From assembly GCA_029258795.1 (NCBI GenBank), contig JAPDKB010000017.1, forward strand, positions 1 to 8,778: a stretch of DNA of 8,778 bases, written 5' to 3'. A model generated the notes under the pieces. The model did no database searches and was not told the DNA's origin. It saw only the letters and a list, made by a program, of their open reading frames with translations. Shown here in pieces: positions 1-7,189 of this stretch (position 1 is its first letter; the number at the start of each line of letters is the position of its first letter). The DNA comes from an archaeon (GTDB lineage Archaea > EX4484-52 > WAPT01). A program made the position numbers and the translations under genes.

Positions 1-2
1 TT

Positions 3-209
3 GTATTGGTGCATAGTCAACAAGATCCTGTTATTGAAGCTATAAAACAGCAGCAGCCATTTAGTAGCGATTTACTTAATTATTATGGTTTAAGAGGTCC
101 AATCAAAATATGGAAAATTAACTATCCAGATAGCATTATCGCTAGACCAGAGTTTGTAAAGACACAAGGAGAGTGGGCAGAACTCGATGGTTTGCAATTT
201 ACTTCTTAG
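3..209 (+). CDS. 3' end of an unrecognised protein-coding gene (partial)
   Basis: This is the last 68 codons of a gene whose start lies before the window. The frame is open from the first complete codon (GTA at 3-5) to the TAG at 207-209. A TTG at 6-8 could be read as a start, but the open frame upstream of it makes truncation by the window edge more likely. The visible tail begins VLVHSQQDPVIEAI, has a middle stretch GLRGPIKIWKINYPDS, and ends GEWAELDGLQFTS. It looks soluble and well mixed in composition, with no membrane segment, and unlike the operon proteins it is not lysine-rich. I do not recognise the family. By hand count its first 180 bases hold 65 G/C (about 36%), higher than two 60-base samples of the operon. 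It is separated from the operon by 45 bases containing a promoter-like element, so it is probably an independent unit. Confidence 0.7.
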   Translation, partial: VLVHSQQDPVIEAIKQQQPFSSDLLNYYGLRGPIKIWKINYPDSIIARPEFVKTQGEWAELDGLQFTS

Positions 210-227
210 TTTTGCTTCCGAGCAAGG

Positions 228-235
228 TTTAAAAA
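228..235 (+). promoter_or_regulatory. Candidate archaeal TATA box for the glycan operon
   Basis: TTTAAAAA lies in the only gap (210-254) before the nine-gene operon. Its first base is 27 bases from the ATG at 255 and 30 from the in-frame ATG at 258. Archaeal TATA boxes sit about 26 bases before the transcription start, so the mRNA would begin at or next to the start codon (leaderless). The purine-rich stretch just upstream (GAGCAAGG) could act as a BRE. In such AT-rich DNA a chance match is possible. A TAGTTTTG at 207-214 resembles the Bacteroidota -7 element, which is an alternative reading. Confidence 0.45.
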
Positions 236-254
236 TGTTAAAGTATCAGAAGTA

Positions 255-1364
255 ATGATGGCTAAAATAGCATTCATAATTGGGACAAGAGCAGAGTTAA
301 TAAAGACTTTTCCTGTTATGTTGGAACTACAAAAACAAAATATTGATTATTGGTTTATTCATACAGGACAACATAATCTTGGTAATCTATGCGAACAATT
401 TGGTATTAAAAAACCAGATTTTGTTCTTACTAAAGAGCCTACTAAAGCTACAACAAAATTTTTTCAAAGTTATACAAAGATAAGTGTTTGGAATCTTGAA
501 GTTATAACTAAAATAAAATTTTTACTTAACAGACTAAAAGGCTTAAAGTATGTGCTCTATCACGGTGATACAGCTTCTACCATGAATGCAGCAATAGCTT
601 CATCAAAATTACTCAATCCGTTTAAAAAATATAAAAATATCCATCTCGAAGCAGGGTTAAGGTCTGGCAATTTATTTGAACCATTTCCAGAAGAAATAAG
701 CAGAATTATTGCCGATCATTTTTCTGATATACTATTTGCTGTATCCAAACGAAGTAAAAAAAATTTGCAAAAATATGAAAAAAAGAAACAAATAATTGTA
801 ACCGGAAATACAATTATTGATGCAGCTTTAATAGCATATAAATTAGCAAAGAAAAAAAAGTTGAAGAAGTTAGCTAAACATTATGCTTTAGTATCTGTAC
901 ATAGAGATGAAAATCTGAAAAGTAAATCAAGATTAACTAGTATTGTTGAGATCATTACTTCAGTGCCAATTGATGTTTATTGGACATTGCATGATAATAC
1001 GAAAAAATATCTCATTAAATATAGATTGTGGAAAAAAATTAAAAAAAGTAAAAATGTTCATGTAGTCAAACATATGTGTTACATCGATTTTATTTATCAT
1101 CTTAGCAATGCTAATTTATTGCTTACAGATGGTGGAAGTATTCAAGAAGAAAGTTTAATTTTTAAAAAGCCATGTGTAATATTGAGGAAATTTACTGAAC
1201 GTCAAGAGGGTTTAGCTACAGGAATAAATTTTCTAACGAAACTTGATATTGATTATAGCAAAAACATAATTTTAAAAATCCTATCAGGATTTAAAATACC
1301 AAAATTTAAAAACCCTTATGGTAAGCTAGGGGTAAGTAAAAAAATTGTAAGGTTATTGCGATGA
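255..1364 (+). CDS. wecB: UDP-N-acetylglucosamine 2-epimerase, non-hydrolysing (WecB/MnaA family, diverged)
   Basis: Members of this family interconvert UDP-GlcNAc and UDP-ManNAc in the cytoplasm, supplying ManNAc-type sugars for surface glycans. The 369-residue length is normal for the GT-B-fold enzyme. Visible family motifs are the N-terminal loop IIGTRAELIK (8-17), HTGQH (36-40), HGDTAST (103-109), HLEAGLR (130-136), PFPEEISR (143-150), VTGNTIIDA (182-190), SVHRDEN (214-220) and SIQEES (295-300). The residues that match the acid/base and UDP-contact positions of the E. coli enzyme are present: D105, E132, E147 and H216. Several usually fixed spots differ: GTRPE reads GTRAE, DSGG reads DGGS, and TERPE reads TERQE. 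The nucleotide sugar may therefore not be exactly UDP-GlcNAc. ATGs at 255 and 258 are in frame; either keeps the first beta strand. It is the first gene of the operon, and its stop overlaps the next start (ATGA at 1361). Confidence 0.88.
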   Translation: MMAKIAFIIGTRAELIKTFPVMLELQKQNIDYWFIHTGQHNLGNLCEQFGIKKPDFVLTKEPTKATTKFFQSYTKISVWNLEVITKIKFLLNRLKGLKYVLYHGDTASTMNAAIASSKLLNPFKKYKNIHLEAGLRSGNLFEPFPEEISRIIADHFSDILFAVSKRSKKNLQKYEKKKQIIVTGNTIIDAALIAYKLAKKKKLKKLAKHYALVSVHRDENLKSKSRLTSIVEIITSVPIDVYWTLHDNTKKYLIKYRLWKKIKKSKNVHVVKHMCYIDFIYHLSNANLLLTDGGSIQEESLIFKKPCVILRKFTERQEGLATGINFLTKLDIDYSKNIILKILSGFKIPKFKNPYGKLGVSKKIVRLLR

Positions 1365-2317
1365 TTAAATTAATAGTGAATGGGTATTATAGAAGTGGTA
1401 GTACTCTGTTATTTAAGATGTTGGAGCTAGCTAATCCTAAAACTTTAGTTCTATATGAACCATTACATCCTGAAATTTTCTTTTCTTTTATGAGGTTTGG
1501 TCCAAATTATATAGAACCGCTTCATAATTATACTATATATAGATGTTATTTTAAATTATCGAAATTTAAATTAATCAAACAATTACACTATAAAATAGGA
1601 TTTAATTATTTTGATTGGAACAAGTATACTACATCTTTCTTTGATGCTATTCATAACATTAATAAGCCAACAATTCTTCAACTTAATAGAGGACATTTTA
1701 TCTTATATAATATGTATCAAAGATATAAATGCAGGTTTATCCACGTTATACGAAATCCTTTAGATGAGTGGTTATCTTTTATTAGTCCCACTATTATGAA
1801 TAAAAAAATTGAGCTAACGATTTGCGGTATAAGACTGCCTTCTTTGCTTAAAACTATATTTAAGGTTCATGAATTACCTTATATATGGAAAATGATAAAA
1901 AGAAAAATTCAATTAAGAAAAACAGGCCCATTTTATTTAGATTTAGAATTCGAACTGATAAAAAATAAATTCAAATTGAAACTTACCCCCCGGGATAGAT
2001 TTGATAAGTTTATTTTGCTCTGGACAATCATTAATAAGTCTGCTATTGCCCAAGTAAACCGGACTAGGTATGGTATGTATGTTTGGTATGAAAATATTGT
2101 TCTAAAGAAAAATGAATTAAACAAATTAGAAAAATTCTCTAACTTTAAATTCAAAACTAAAGAGATACAAGTATATAATAAATCGATATTTAAGTTTGAT
2201 ATGGAACTTCTAAAAGAATTTTGGGAAAGATGTGAGAGATTAGGAATAAAAAATGATGTAAGAAGTATACTTAAAACATCTAAAAATGAAAATTTGCTTA
2301 GTATCACGGAAATTTGA
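1361..2317 (+). CDS. Sulfotransferase family protein A (PAPS-dependent)
   Basis: Predicted to transfer sulfate from PAPS to a hydroxyl or amino group, probably on the glycan made by this operon. The N-terminus has the 5'-phosphosulfate-binding loop directly after the first beta strand (NGYYRSGSTLLFKML, 7-21). The 3'-phosphate-binding motif RNPLDEWLSF is at 131-140, with R131 and S139. A later W-to-YENI region (VWYENI, 241-246) matches the position of the conserved YE(D/N)L element in this family. The 318-residue length fits. There is no signal peptide or membrane segment, so the enzyme is probably cytoplasmic. The start shares an ATGA with the epimerase stop. The 3' end overlaps the next gene by 32 bases. 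A six-C tract at 1986-1991 (codons 209-211) is unusual in such AT-rich DNA but keeps the frame. It is clearly different from the second sulfotransferase here, so the two are not a recent duplication. The acceptor is unknown. Confidence 0.82.
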   Translation: MIKLIVNGYYRSGSTLLFKMLELANPKTLVLYEPLHPEIFFSFMRFGPNYIEPLHNYTIYRCYFKLSKFKLIKQLHYKIGFNYFDWNKYTTSFFDAIHNINKPTILQLNRGHFILYNMYQRYKCRFIHVIRNPLDEWLSFISPTIMNKKIELTICGIRLPSLLKTIFKVHELPYIWKMIKRKIQLRKTGPFYLDLEFELIKNKFKLKLTPRDRFDKFILLWTIINKSAIAQVNRTRYGMYVWYENIVLKKNELNKLEKFSNFKFKTKEIQVYNKSIFKFDMELLKEFWERCERLGIKNDVRSILKTSKNENLLSITEI

Positions 2318-3341
2318 TAAAAGCAGTGGTAGTGCGGAATGGATATATGCAGATAAGGTTAAAGAAGAATTAATTAGTCGGGGTTATACTGTGTATACTA
2401 TAGAACAAAAAGATTCGGGAATATATTCTTCAAAAATTAAAAAAATTTTTCATGATTTTTTTGTTTTACCTGCCAAACTTTTATATTATCGGATTTTTAA
2501 GCATGTAAAACTATATCATTTTTTTACTGAAAATCAAGCAATATACAGTTGGCTTTTACGATTATTAGGGGTTAGTACTATTGTTAATTTTCATGATTTA
2601 ATGGGGATCAAATTATCGAAAAAATTATTACGAAAAAATTATTTCTTTTTAATATATTGGTTAGCAACTTTTACAAATATTATTATTTGTAATTCAATTG
2701 CTACAAAAAATGATTTAATTATGTTAAATCCTTTTTGCAGAAAAAAGATAGTTTTAGTTTACCCTGTTCACAGAAAATTATCTAAGAAAAAATTAATAAA
2801 AAATAAAGGAGAATTTATAATCGGGTATTTAGGGGCTTTAAATTACAGAAAAAGACCTTTTTTATTATTAGACTTAGCTAGAAAAATAAAGCAAAATAAA
2901 ATTCAGGGTTTGCATATTCATGTATGGGGACAAGGACCTACATACGATTATATGATAAATAAAATAAAAAAAGAAAGATTATCCTCCTTTATATCAATGA
3001 AGGGATTCGCATCTGAAGAAAAAATCAATTCCATCTATCATTCTTTCGATTTTTTTGTTTTTCCCTCTTTGTATGAAGGATTAGGGTTGCCTGCTATTGA
3101 GGCAATGATGGTGGGGTTGCCTGTATTCGTTTTGAATGATGCATATATCCCCCATGAAGTAAAAAAAGGTTGCATTATATGTAAAAATATAGACGATTTA
3201 TTAAATAAAATCATTTATTTAATGTCAAATAAAAAAGCATATATTAAAGCCTGTAAAAAATCCATATCTTGTTCAAGAAGGTTTGAGTTTAATAGAAATA
3301 TTAAAAAATTAATTAACCTATATAAAAAGTTAGCAAAATGA
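2286..3341 (+). CDS. Glycosyltransferase family 4-like protein A (GT-B fold, retaining)
   Basis: Predicted cytoplasmic or membrane-peripheral enzyme that transfers a sugar from a nucleotide donor onto a growing lipid-linked glycan. The 351 residues show an N-terminal Rossmann half beginning MKICLVSRKF, a linker at about 155-175, and a C-terminal donor domain opening IIGYLGALNYRKRP (178-191). The diagnostic E-x7-E motif is intact in YEGLGLPAIE (E264 and E272), followed by the usual AMMVGLPVFV. VWGQGP (213-218) and MKGFASEEKI (238-247) match GT4 loop positions. The start at 2286 is accepted even though it overlaps the sulfotransferase gene by 32 bases, because the first residues form the family's first beta strand and no later start would keep it. 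The stop overlaps the next gene (ATGA at 3338). Donor and acceptor sugars cannot be read from the sequence. Confidence 0.88.
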   Translation: MKICLVSRKFDKSSGSAEWIYADKVKEELISRGYTVYTIEQKDSGIYSSKIKKIFHDFFVLPAKLLYYRIFKHVKLYHFFTENQAIYSWLLRLLGVSTIVNFHDLMGIKLSKKLLRKNYFFLIYWLATFTNIIICNSIATKNDLIMLNPFCRKKIVLVYPVHRKLSKKKLIKNKGEFIIGYLGALNYRKRPFLLLDLARKIKQNKIQGLHIHVWGQGPTYDYMINKIKKERLSSFISMKGFASEEKINSIYHSFDFFVFPSLYEGLGLPAIEAMMVGLPVFVLNDAYIPHEVKKGCIICKNIDDLLNKIIYLMSNKKAYIKACKKSISCSRRFEFNRNIKKLINLYKKLAK

Positions 3342-4429
3342 TAGACATATATCTTCAATATCCATGGAAATTTCCAGATTCTCCTTATTATAAGTATTTA
3401 GTCAATTATCCTCCAAAAGGTGTAAACTATATTAATGTGAAAAAACAAAGGTTTGGGGTGGTTACTTCAAAGAAAAAGTTTGCATTATTAAATTTCACGA
3501 AAAAATCGGTAAGATTTGTTTTGAATAAATTTAAACTACCAATTCCAAACGCCCACATTTCCCCAACACAAGATTATGATTTAATTCACTGTGCCCATTG
3601 TTTAAGTTTAAATAAAAAACCTTGGGTTGCCGATTTTGAAGCTGCATGGCAAATGTGGATTTCTGGTATGGATACAAGGCTAGGTAAGCAGGTAGTTAGG
3701 AAGATTCTATTAAGTAAATATTGTAAAAAGATAATGCCGTGGACAAATGCAACAAAACAGCAGATACTGCAAATTTTTCCAGAGAAGAAAATAAAAGAGA
3801 AAATTGAAGTGGTATATCCAGCTGTACCTCTACCTAAAATAAAGAAAAAAAAGAAAAAGAACGAAATTACTATATTATATGTGTCTAGGTATTTCTGGAT
3901 TAAAGGAGGTTTGATCGCTTTAGAAACTCTAAGAAGATTAAAGAAAAAGTATGATATCAATGAGTATTTTATTTCAGATGTTCCACCCCACATAAAGAAA
4001 AAATATAAAGAAATCAACATAATTGGTTTAGTTCCTCAAGAAAAATTGTTTAATTATTATTATCCAAATTCTGACATCTTCTTTTACCCAAGTTTTTCAG
4101 ATAATTTCGGTTTTGCATTGCTTGAAGCTATGTCTTTTGGTCTACCAATTGTTACAATCACGACACCTCATACCCCTGGAAGAAATGAAATAGTAACAGC
4201 CCAGGTAGGTTTTATTAGATCTTTATCTAAAGTCCCAAATATTTATTCTCTTACGAAGTTAAAAGGATTAATTAATTTTTTATTTACTTCAATTTCCTTT
4301 TTATTAATATCTTCTAAACTGAGAAAGAAAATGTCAAGAAACTGTAGAAAAATTATTAAAGAGGGCAAATTTTCAATAAAATACAGGAATAAAAAAATAA
4401 AAGAAATTTATGAAATTGTAAAACGGTAA
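3338..4429 (+). CDS. Glycosyltransferase family 4-like protein B (GT-B fold, E-x7-E variant)
   Basis: A second GT4-type transferase of 363 residues, with little visible similarity to its upstream neighbour in the N-terminal half, so it probably adds a different sugar or makes a different linkage. The donor domain begins ITILYVSRYFWIKGGL (177-192). It includes IIGLVPQEKLFNYY (228-241) and the signature region FSDNFGFALLEAMSFGLPIV (253-272). In the E-x7-E motif the first Glu is replaced by Asp (D255, with E263 retained). The acceptor-side domain is short and carries DLIHCAHCLSL (81-91) and a Trp-rich segment at 96-107. A lysine-only run in the interdomain linker (168-174) is encoded by an A-rich tract with an eight-A run near 3846-3853. 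The start lies in an ATGA overlap with the upstream stop. The next gene follows after a single base. Confidence 0.83.
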   Translation: MIDIYLQYPWKFPDSPYYKYLVNYPPKGVNYINVKKQRFGVVTSKKKFALLNFTKKSVRFVLNKFKLPIPNAHISPTQDYDLIHCAHCLSLNKKPWVADFEAAWQMWISGMDTRLGKQVVRKILLSKYCKKIMPWTNATKQQILQIFPEKKIKEKIEVVYPAVPLPKIKKKKKKNEITILYVSRYFWIKGGLIALETLRRLKKKYDINEYFISDVPPHIKKKYKEINIIGLVPQEKLFNYYYPNSDIFFYPSFSDNFGFALLEAMSFGLPIVTITTPHTPGRNEIVTAQVGFIRSLSKVPNIYSLTKLKGLINFLFTSISFLLISSKLRKKMSRNCRKIIKEGKFSIKYRNKKIKEIYEIVKR

Positions 4430-4430
4430 A

Positions 4431-5282
4431 ATGAAAAAACCAAATTTTTTTTTGGTAGGTGCACCCCGTTGCGGGACAACTTCATTTTATGAATATCTTA
4501 GAGAACATCCAGAAGTATTTATGTCACCTATAAAAGGTCCTAATTTTTTTGGCGAAGTACCAAATCCTTCTTTTCCCCAATTTCATAATAATATAAAAAA
4601 ATATTTATCCCTTTTTTCTAAATGTAAGAACGAAAAAATTATTGGAGAAGCTTCCCATTATTTTAACTCTGCAAGAGCACCAAGTCAAATAAAAAAGTTT
4701 AATCCTAATTCAAAAATATTAATTTTGATAAGGAACCCTGTTGATGTCGTTTATTCTTATTATTACTCTGGCCTTATTCCTAATCGCATACCTATATCTC
4801 AATCACTTCGATTAGATCATCCTTCAGTAAAAGATATGTGGAAAAATTTACAATATGGAACAAATATTCGTAGGTGGATAAAATATTTTGGTAAAAATAA
4901 TGTTAAGATTATTATTTTCGAAGAATTCCTGCAAAATCCTCAAAAATGTTTTAAAGAATTGTGTAATTTTCTTGAAATTAATGATACTTTTACTCCTAAA
5001 TTTGTTAAATATAATCCATCTGCCAAGAAAAAGAATAAATTATTGCTAAAAATCATACGAGCAATCCCTGTAAGTTTTAGAATTTGGATAAAAAATATCT
5101 TACCTGATAATTTTTTAACTAAAATTAAATTATTTTTATCTAAAATTACCATTAAAGAAGTAATAGAAAAACAGAAAGATCCACAAATAGAACAATATAT
5201 TAAAAAAAGACTTAAAAATGAAATATTATTAGCAAGTAAAATTTTAAAGATTAACTTAATAAAGAAATGGTTTCAGAAATGA
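4431..5282 (+). CDS. Sulfotransferase family protein B (heparan-sulfate-sulfotransferase-like)
   Basis: Predicted PAPS-dependent sulfotransferase of the Sulfotransfer_1 type, the group that includes heparan sulfate N- and O-sulfotransferases. The 5'-phosphosulfate loop is FLVGAPRCGTTSFYEYL (7-23). SPIKGPNFFGE (32-42) corresponds to the family's KEP-x-FF segment, and IGEASHYF (71-78) is the usual GE-S-P/H-Y element. The 3'-phosphate-binding motif is RNPVDVVYSYYYS (101-113), and FEEFLQNP (163-170) follows. The length of 283 residues is normal, and nearly all canonical elements are present, so it is probably active. Family resemblance suggests a carbohydrate acceptor. It starts one base after the upstream TAA and ends in an ATGA overlap with the GT2 gene. 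A nine-T run at 4445-4453, only 14 bases into the gene, could allow slippage. The two sulfotransferases differ in loop sequence (RSGST versus PRCGTT), consistent with different acceptor positions. Confidence 0.88.
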   Translation: MKKPNFFLVGAPRCGTTSFYEYLREHPEVFMSPIKGPNFFGEVPNPSFPQFHNNIKKYLSLFSKCKNEKIIGEASHYFNSARAPSQIKKFNPNSKILILIRNPVDVVYSYYYSGLIPNRIPISQSLRLDHPSVKDMWKNLQYGTNIRRWIKYFGKNNVKIIIFEEFLQNPQKCFKELCNFLEINDTFTPKFVKYNPSAKKKNKLLLKIIRAIPVSFRIWIKNILPDNFLTKIKLFLSKITIKEVIEKQKDPQIEQYIKKRLKNEILLASKILKINLIKKWFQK

Positions 5283-6094
5283 AAGTCTCTTTGATTTGTA
5301 CAGTAAAAAATGAAGAGGATAACATACGCCAGTTTATGAACTCTATAATCCATCAAACTAGAAAACCGGACGAGTTTATTATCGTTGATGGTGGTTCAAC
5401 AGATAATACTTACAACATTTTAAAAGAATATGCAAAAAAATATAAGTGGATTAAAGTTTATCAAGTTAAGGGCGCGAATATCTCTGAGGGGAGGAACTAT
5501 GCTATAAAAAGGTCTAAATATGATATAATTGCTGTATGTGATGCTGGAACAAAATATAAAAAAGATTGGTTAGAAAAATTAGTAGCAGGATTTAATGGTC
5601 AAGTTAGTTTTGGTATAGATAAACCTTTGGCAAAAACAAAATTTCAAAAAATTTTAGGAAGAAAGCTTTGCCATAAGTTTAAGGAAGGATCATCCAGAAA
5701 TATGATTTTTTTAAAAAAAATTTGGGAAGAAGTTGGAGGGTATCCTGAAGATCTCTTTATAGGGGAGGATTCTGTATTTGATGAAAAAATAAAGAGAAAA
5801 GGGTATAAAATTTCGATTGTAAAAGATGCTGTATGTTATTGGCAGATGCGTAAAAATATTAAGGAACTGAAAAAACAGTTTTATAACTATGGTTTTTGGG
5901 ATGGGGTCGCATATAAAAAATATAGGATGTTGCCATTAAAACACAAAATAGCTATAATTTTATTAACTTTAATGTTTCCTCTTTTTCTACCTTTATTTTT
6001 TATCTCCAGGTTTTCATTATCTTTAAAAATAGAGTTTGTAAGAAGGTTTTATTATCTAATCGGATTTTGGAGGGGTTTATTAACTATTCAATAA
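5279..6094 (+). CDS. Glycosyltransferase family 2 protein with C-terminal membrane segment
   Basis: Predicted inverting GT-A transferase acting at the inner face of the membrane. I chose the ATG at 5279 (271 residues) over an in-frame ATG at 5267. The later start forms an ATGA overlap like four other junctions here and places MKVSLICTVKNEE exactly on the family's first beta strand. Visible elements are the nucleotide-binding VDGGSTDNT (36-44) and GRNYAIKRSKYDII (71-84). The DxD position reads CDAG (87-90), so only the first Asp is kept. VGGYPEDLFIGEDSVFDEKI (152-171) carries the catalytic-type ED pair (163-164), and YWQMR (187-191) lies in the acceptor-side region. A hydrophobic segment at about 224-243 probably anchors the C-terminus in the membrane, with a further weakly hydrophobic stretch near 257-269. 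Loss of the second Asp is common among GT2 enzymes and does not imply inactivity. Confidence 0.88.
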   Translation: MKVSLICTVKNEEDNIRQFMNSIIHQTRKPDEFIIVDGGSTDNTYNILKEYAKKYKWIKVYQVKGANISEGRNYAIKRSKYDIIAVCDAGTKYKKDWLEKLVAGFNGQVSFGIDKPLAKTKFQKILGRKLCHKFKEGSSRNMIFLKKIWEEVGGYPEDLFIGEDSVFDEKIKRKGYKISIVKDAVCYWQMRKNIKELKKQFYNYGFWDGVAYKKYRMLPLKHKIAIILLTLMFPLFLPLFFISRFSLSLKIEFVRRFYYLIGFWRGLLTIQ

Positions 6095-6097
6095 AAA

Positions 6098-7189
6098 ATG
6101 ATAAAAAATAAAATGAAAGTCGAAATTTTAGAGAAAAGTGATCGGGAGACCTGGAAACAATTACAGCAACTATCTAATTTATCGTTTCATTTTAAATTAG
6201 AATTAATTCATGTAATAGAAAATACTTACTCTAATTGTAAATCTTTATATTATTTGATTAAAGATAAAGATCAGATCAAAGCATTATTCCCTTTTTTTAT
6301 TGTGAAAAGTAAATTGTTTAGTACTAGAGTTATTTCGCTTCCTTTTTTTGATGTTGGATATTTTTGGGGAAATTATGATTTATTACCACAAGTTATAGAG
6401 ATGATTAGAAACTTTAAAGAATATGATATTTCCAGTATTGAAATTAGAACAAATACCTTTGTTTCCAACTTTAATACATTAAAACAAATTTTAGAAAAAA
6501 TTGGATTTATTCCTGTACCGTCTAAACAACAATTCATACTTAGGCTTACGTCAGAAGAAGATTTATGGAAAAGGTTTCACAAACATACACGGAACGATAT
6601 TAGAAAGGCGCTTAAATCAGGGTTAAAAATTGTTAAGATTGATAATAAACAGGAAGTTAAAAAATTTTATAAGCTTTATTTTAGTGAAATGAGGCGGTTT
6701 GGTACTCCTCAACATTCTTTTAAATTTTTTGAAAACATGTTTACTCTTATGAACAATTATGTTTTGGGCTTGAACTGTTATTATAATGATATCATGATTG
6801 CATCATTGATCATGCTTTATGGGGGTGATTATGGATACATTATGTTTAATGTTTCTAACCCTTCATATAGAAAATTTAGGCCAAACGATTTGTTATATTG
6901 GGAAGCAATAAAGTATGGATTAAATAATAATCTAAAATTTATCGACCTTGGACAAGTTGATGCTAATTCAGAACCTGGCACTCATGCTTATGGTATTTAT
7001 AAGTTTAAGAGTAAATGGTTGGGTGATTTGTATGATAGAATTTATTTCTATTATTCTTTTGAGGGTCAACCATCGTTAGCTGGAGAAAAGAAGGAAAAAT
7101 ATAAAAAATTTAGAGCTATGTGGAGAAAATTACCACCACTTATAATTAAAAAACTTGGGCCTTGGTTATGTGCGCAACTGGCAATATGA
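6098..7189 (+). CDS. FemAB-like (tandem GNAT) aminoacyl/acyl transferase
   Basis: Resembles the FemABX / Acetyltransf_6 group, whose bacterial members add amino acids to peptidoglycan precursors and whose other members sit in exopolysaccharide loci. The 363 residues suit two GNAT-like halves, at about 1-148 and 149-320. The second half has the diagnostic order: LWKRFHKHTRNDIRKALKSG (156-175), then MRRFGTPQHSFKFF (198-211), YGYIMFNVSNPSYRKFRPND (245-264), and FIDLGQV (281-287) followed by GIYKFKSKWLG (299-309). No signal peptide is visible, so it is probably cytoplasmic and uses aminoacyl-tRNA or acyl-CoA; which one cannot be told from the sequence. The ATG at 6098 is three bases after the upstream stop; an ATG at 6113 (MKVEILEK) is an alternative start. 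The likely job is adding an amino acid or acyl group to an amino sugar of this glycan (inference). Confidence 0.8.
   Translation: MIKNKMKVEILEKSDRETWKQLQQLSNLSFHFKLELIHVIENTYSNCKSLYYLIKDKDQIKALFPFFIVKSKLFSTRVISLPFFDVGYFWGNYDLLPQVIEMIRNFKEYDISSIEIRTNTFVSNFNTLKQILEKIGFIPVPSKQQFILRLTSEEDLWKRFHKHTRNDIRKALKSGLKIVKIDNKQEVKKFYKLYFSEMRRFGTPQHSFKFFENMFTLMNNYVLGLNCYYNDIMIASLIMLYGGDYGYIMFNVSNPSYRKFRPNDLLYWEAIKYGLNNNLKFIDLGQVDANSEPGTHAYGIYKFKSKWLGDLYDRIYFYYSFEGQPSLAGEKKEKYKKFRAMWRKLPPLIIKKLGPWLCAQLAI

Noticed and set aside
207-214. TAGTTTTG, matching the Bacteroidota -7 element TAnnTTTG
   Set aside because: The nearest upstream TTTG (191-194) is too close for the usual -33 spacing, the other promoter region has no such match, and the TATA-box reading fits both gaps. 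Kept only as an alternative.
1933-2307. Minus-strand open frame of 124 codons
   Set aside because: It lies wholly antisense to sulfotransferase A, has low-complexity Ser/Leu/Phe-rich content and no recognisable domain; it is a shadow of a real gene.
3586-4020. Minus-strand open frame of 144 codons
   Set aside because: Antisense to glycosyltransferase B, with a long Phe run that merely mirrors the Lys-rich linker.
4940-5152. Minus-strand open frame of 70 codons
   Set aside because: Antisense to sulfotransferase B, with no motif and no promoter or start context.
5267-5278. Upstream ATG start for the GT2 gene
   Set aside because: It adds only four residues before the first beta strand. The ATG at 5279 gives the ATGA overlap seen at four other junctions.
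7162-7185. TTG/ATG starts upstream of the methyltransferase start
   Set aside because: They would extend the overlap with the FemAB-like gene and add MVMCATGN with no domain role; 7186 gives the recurring ATGA arrangement.
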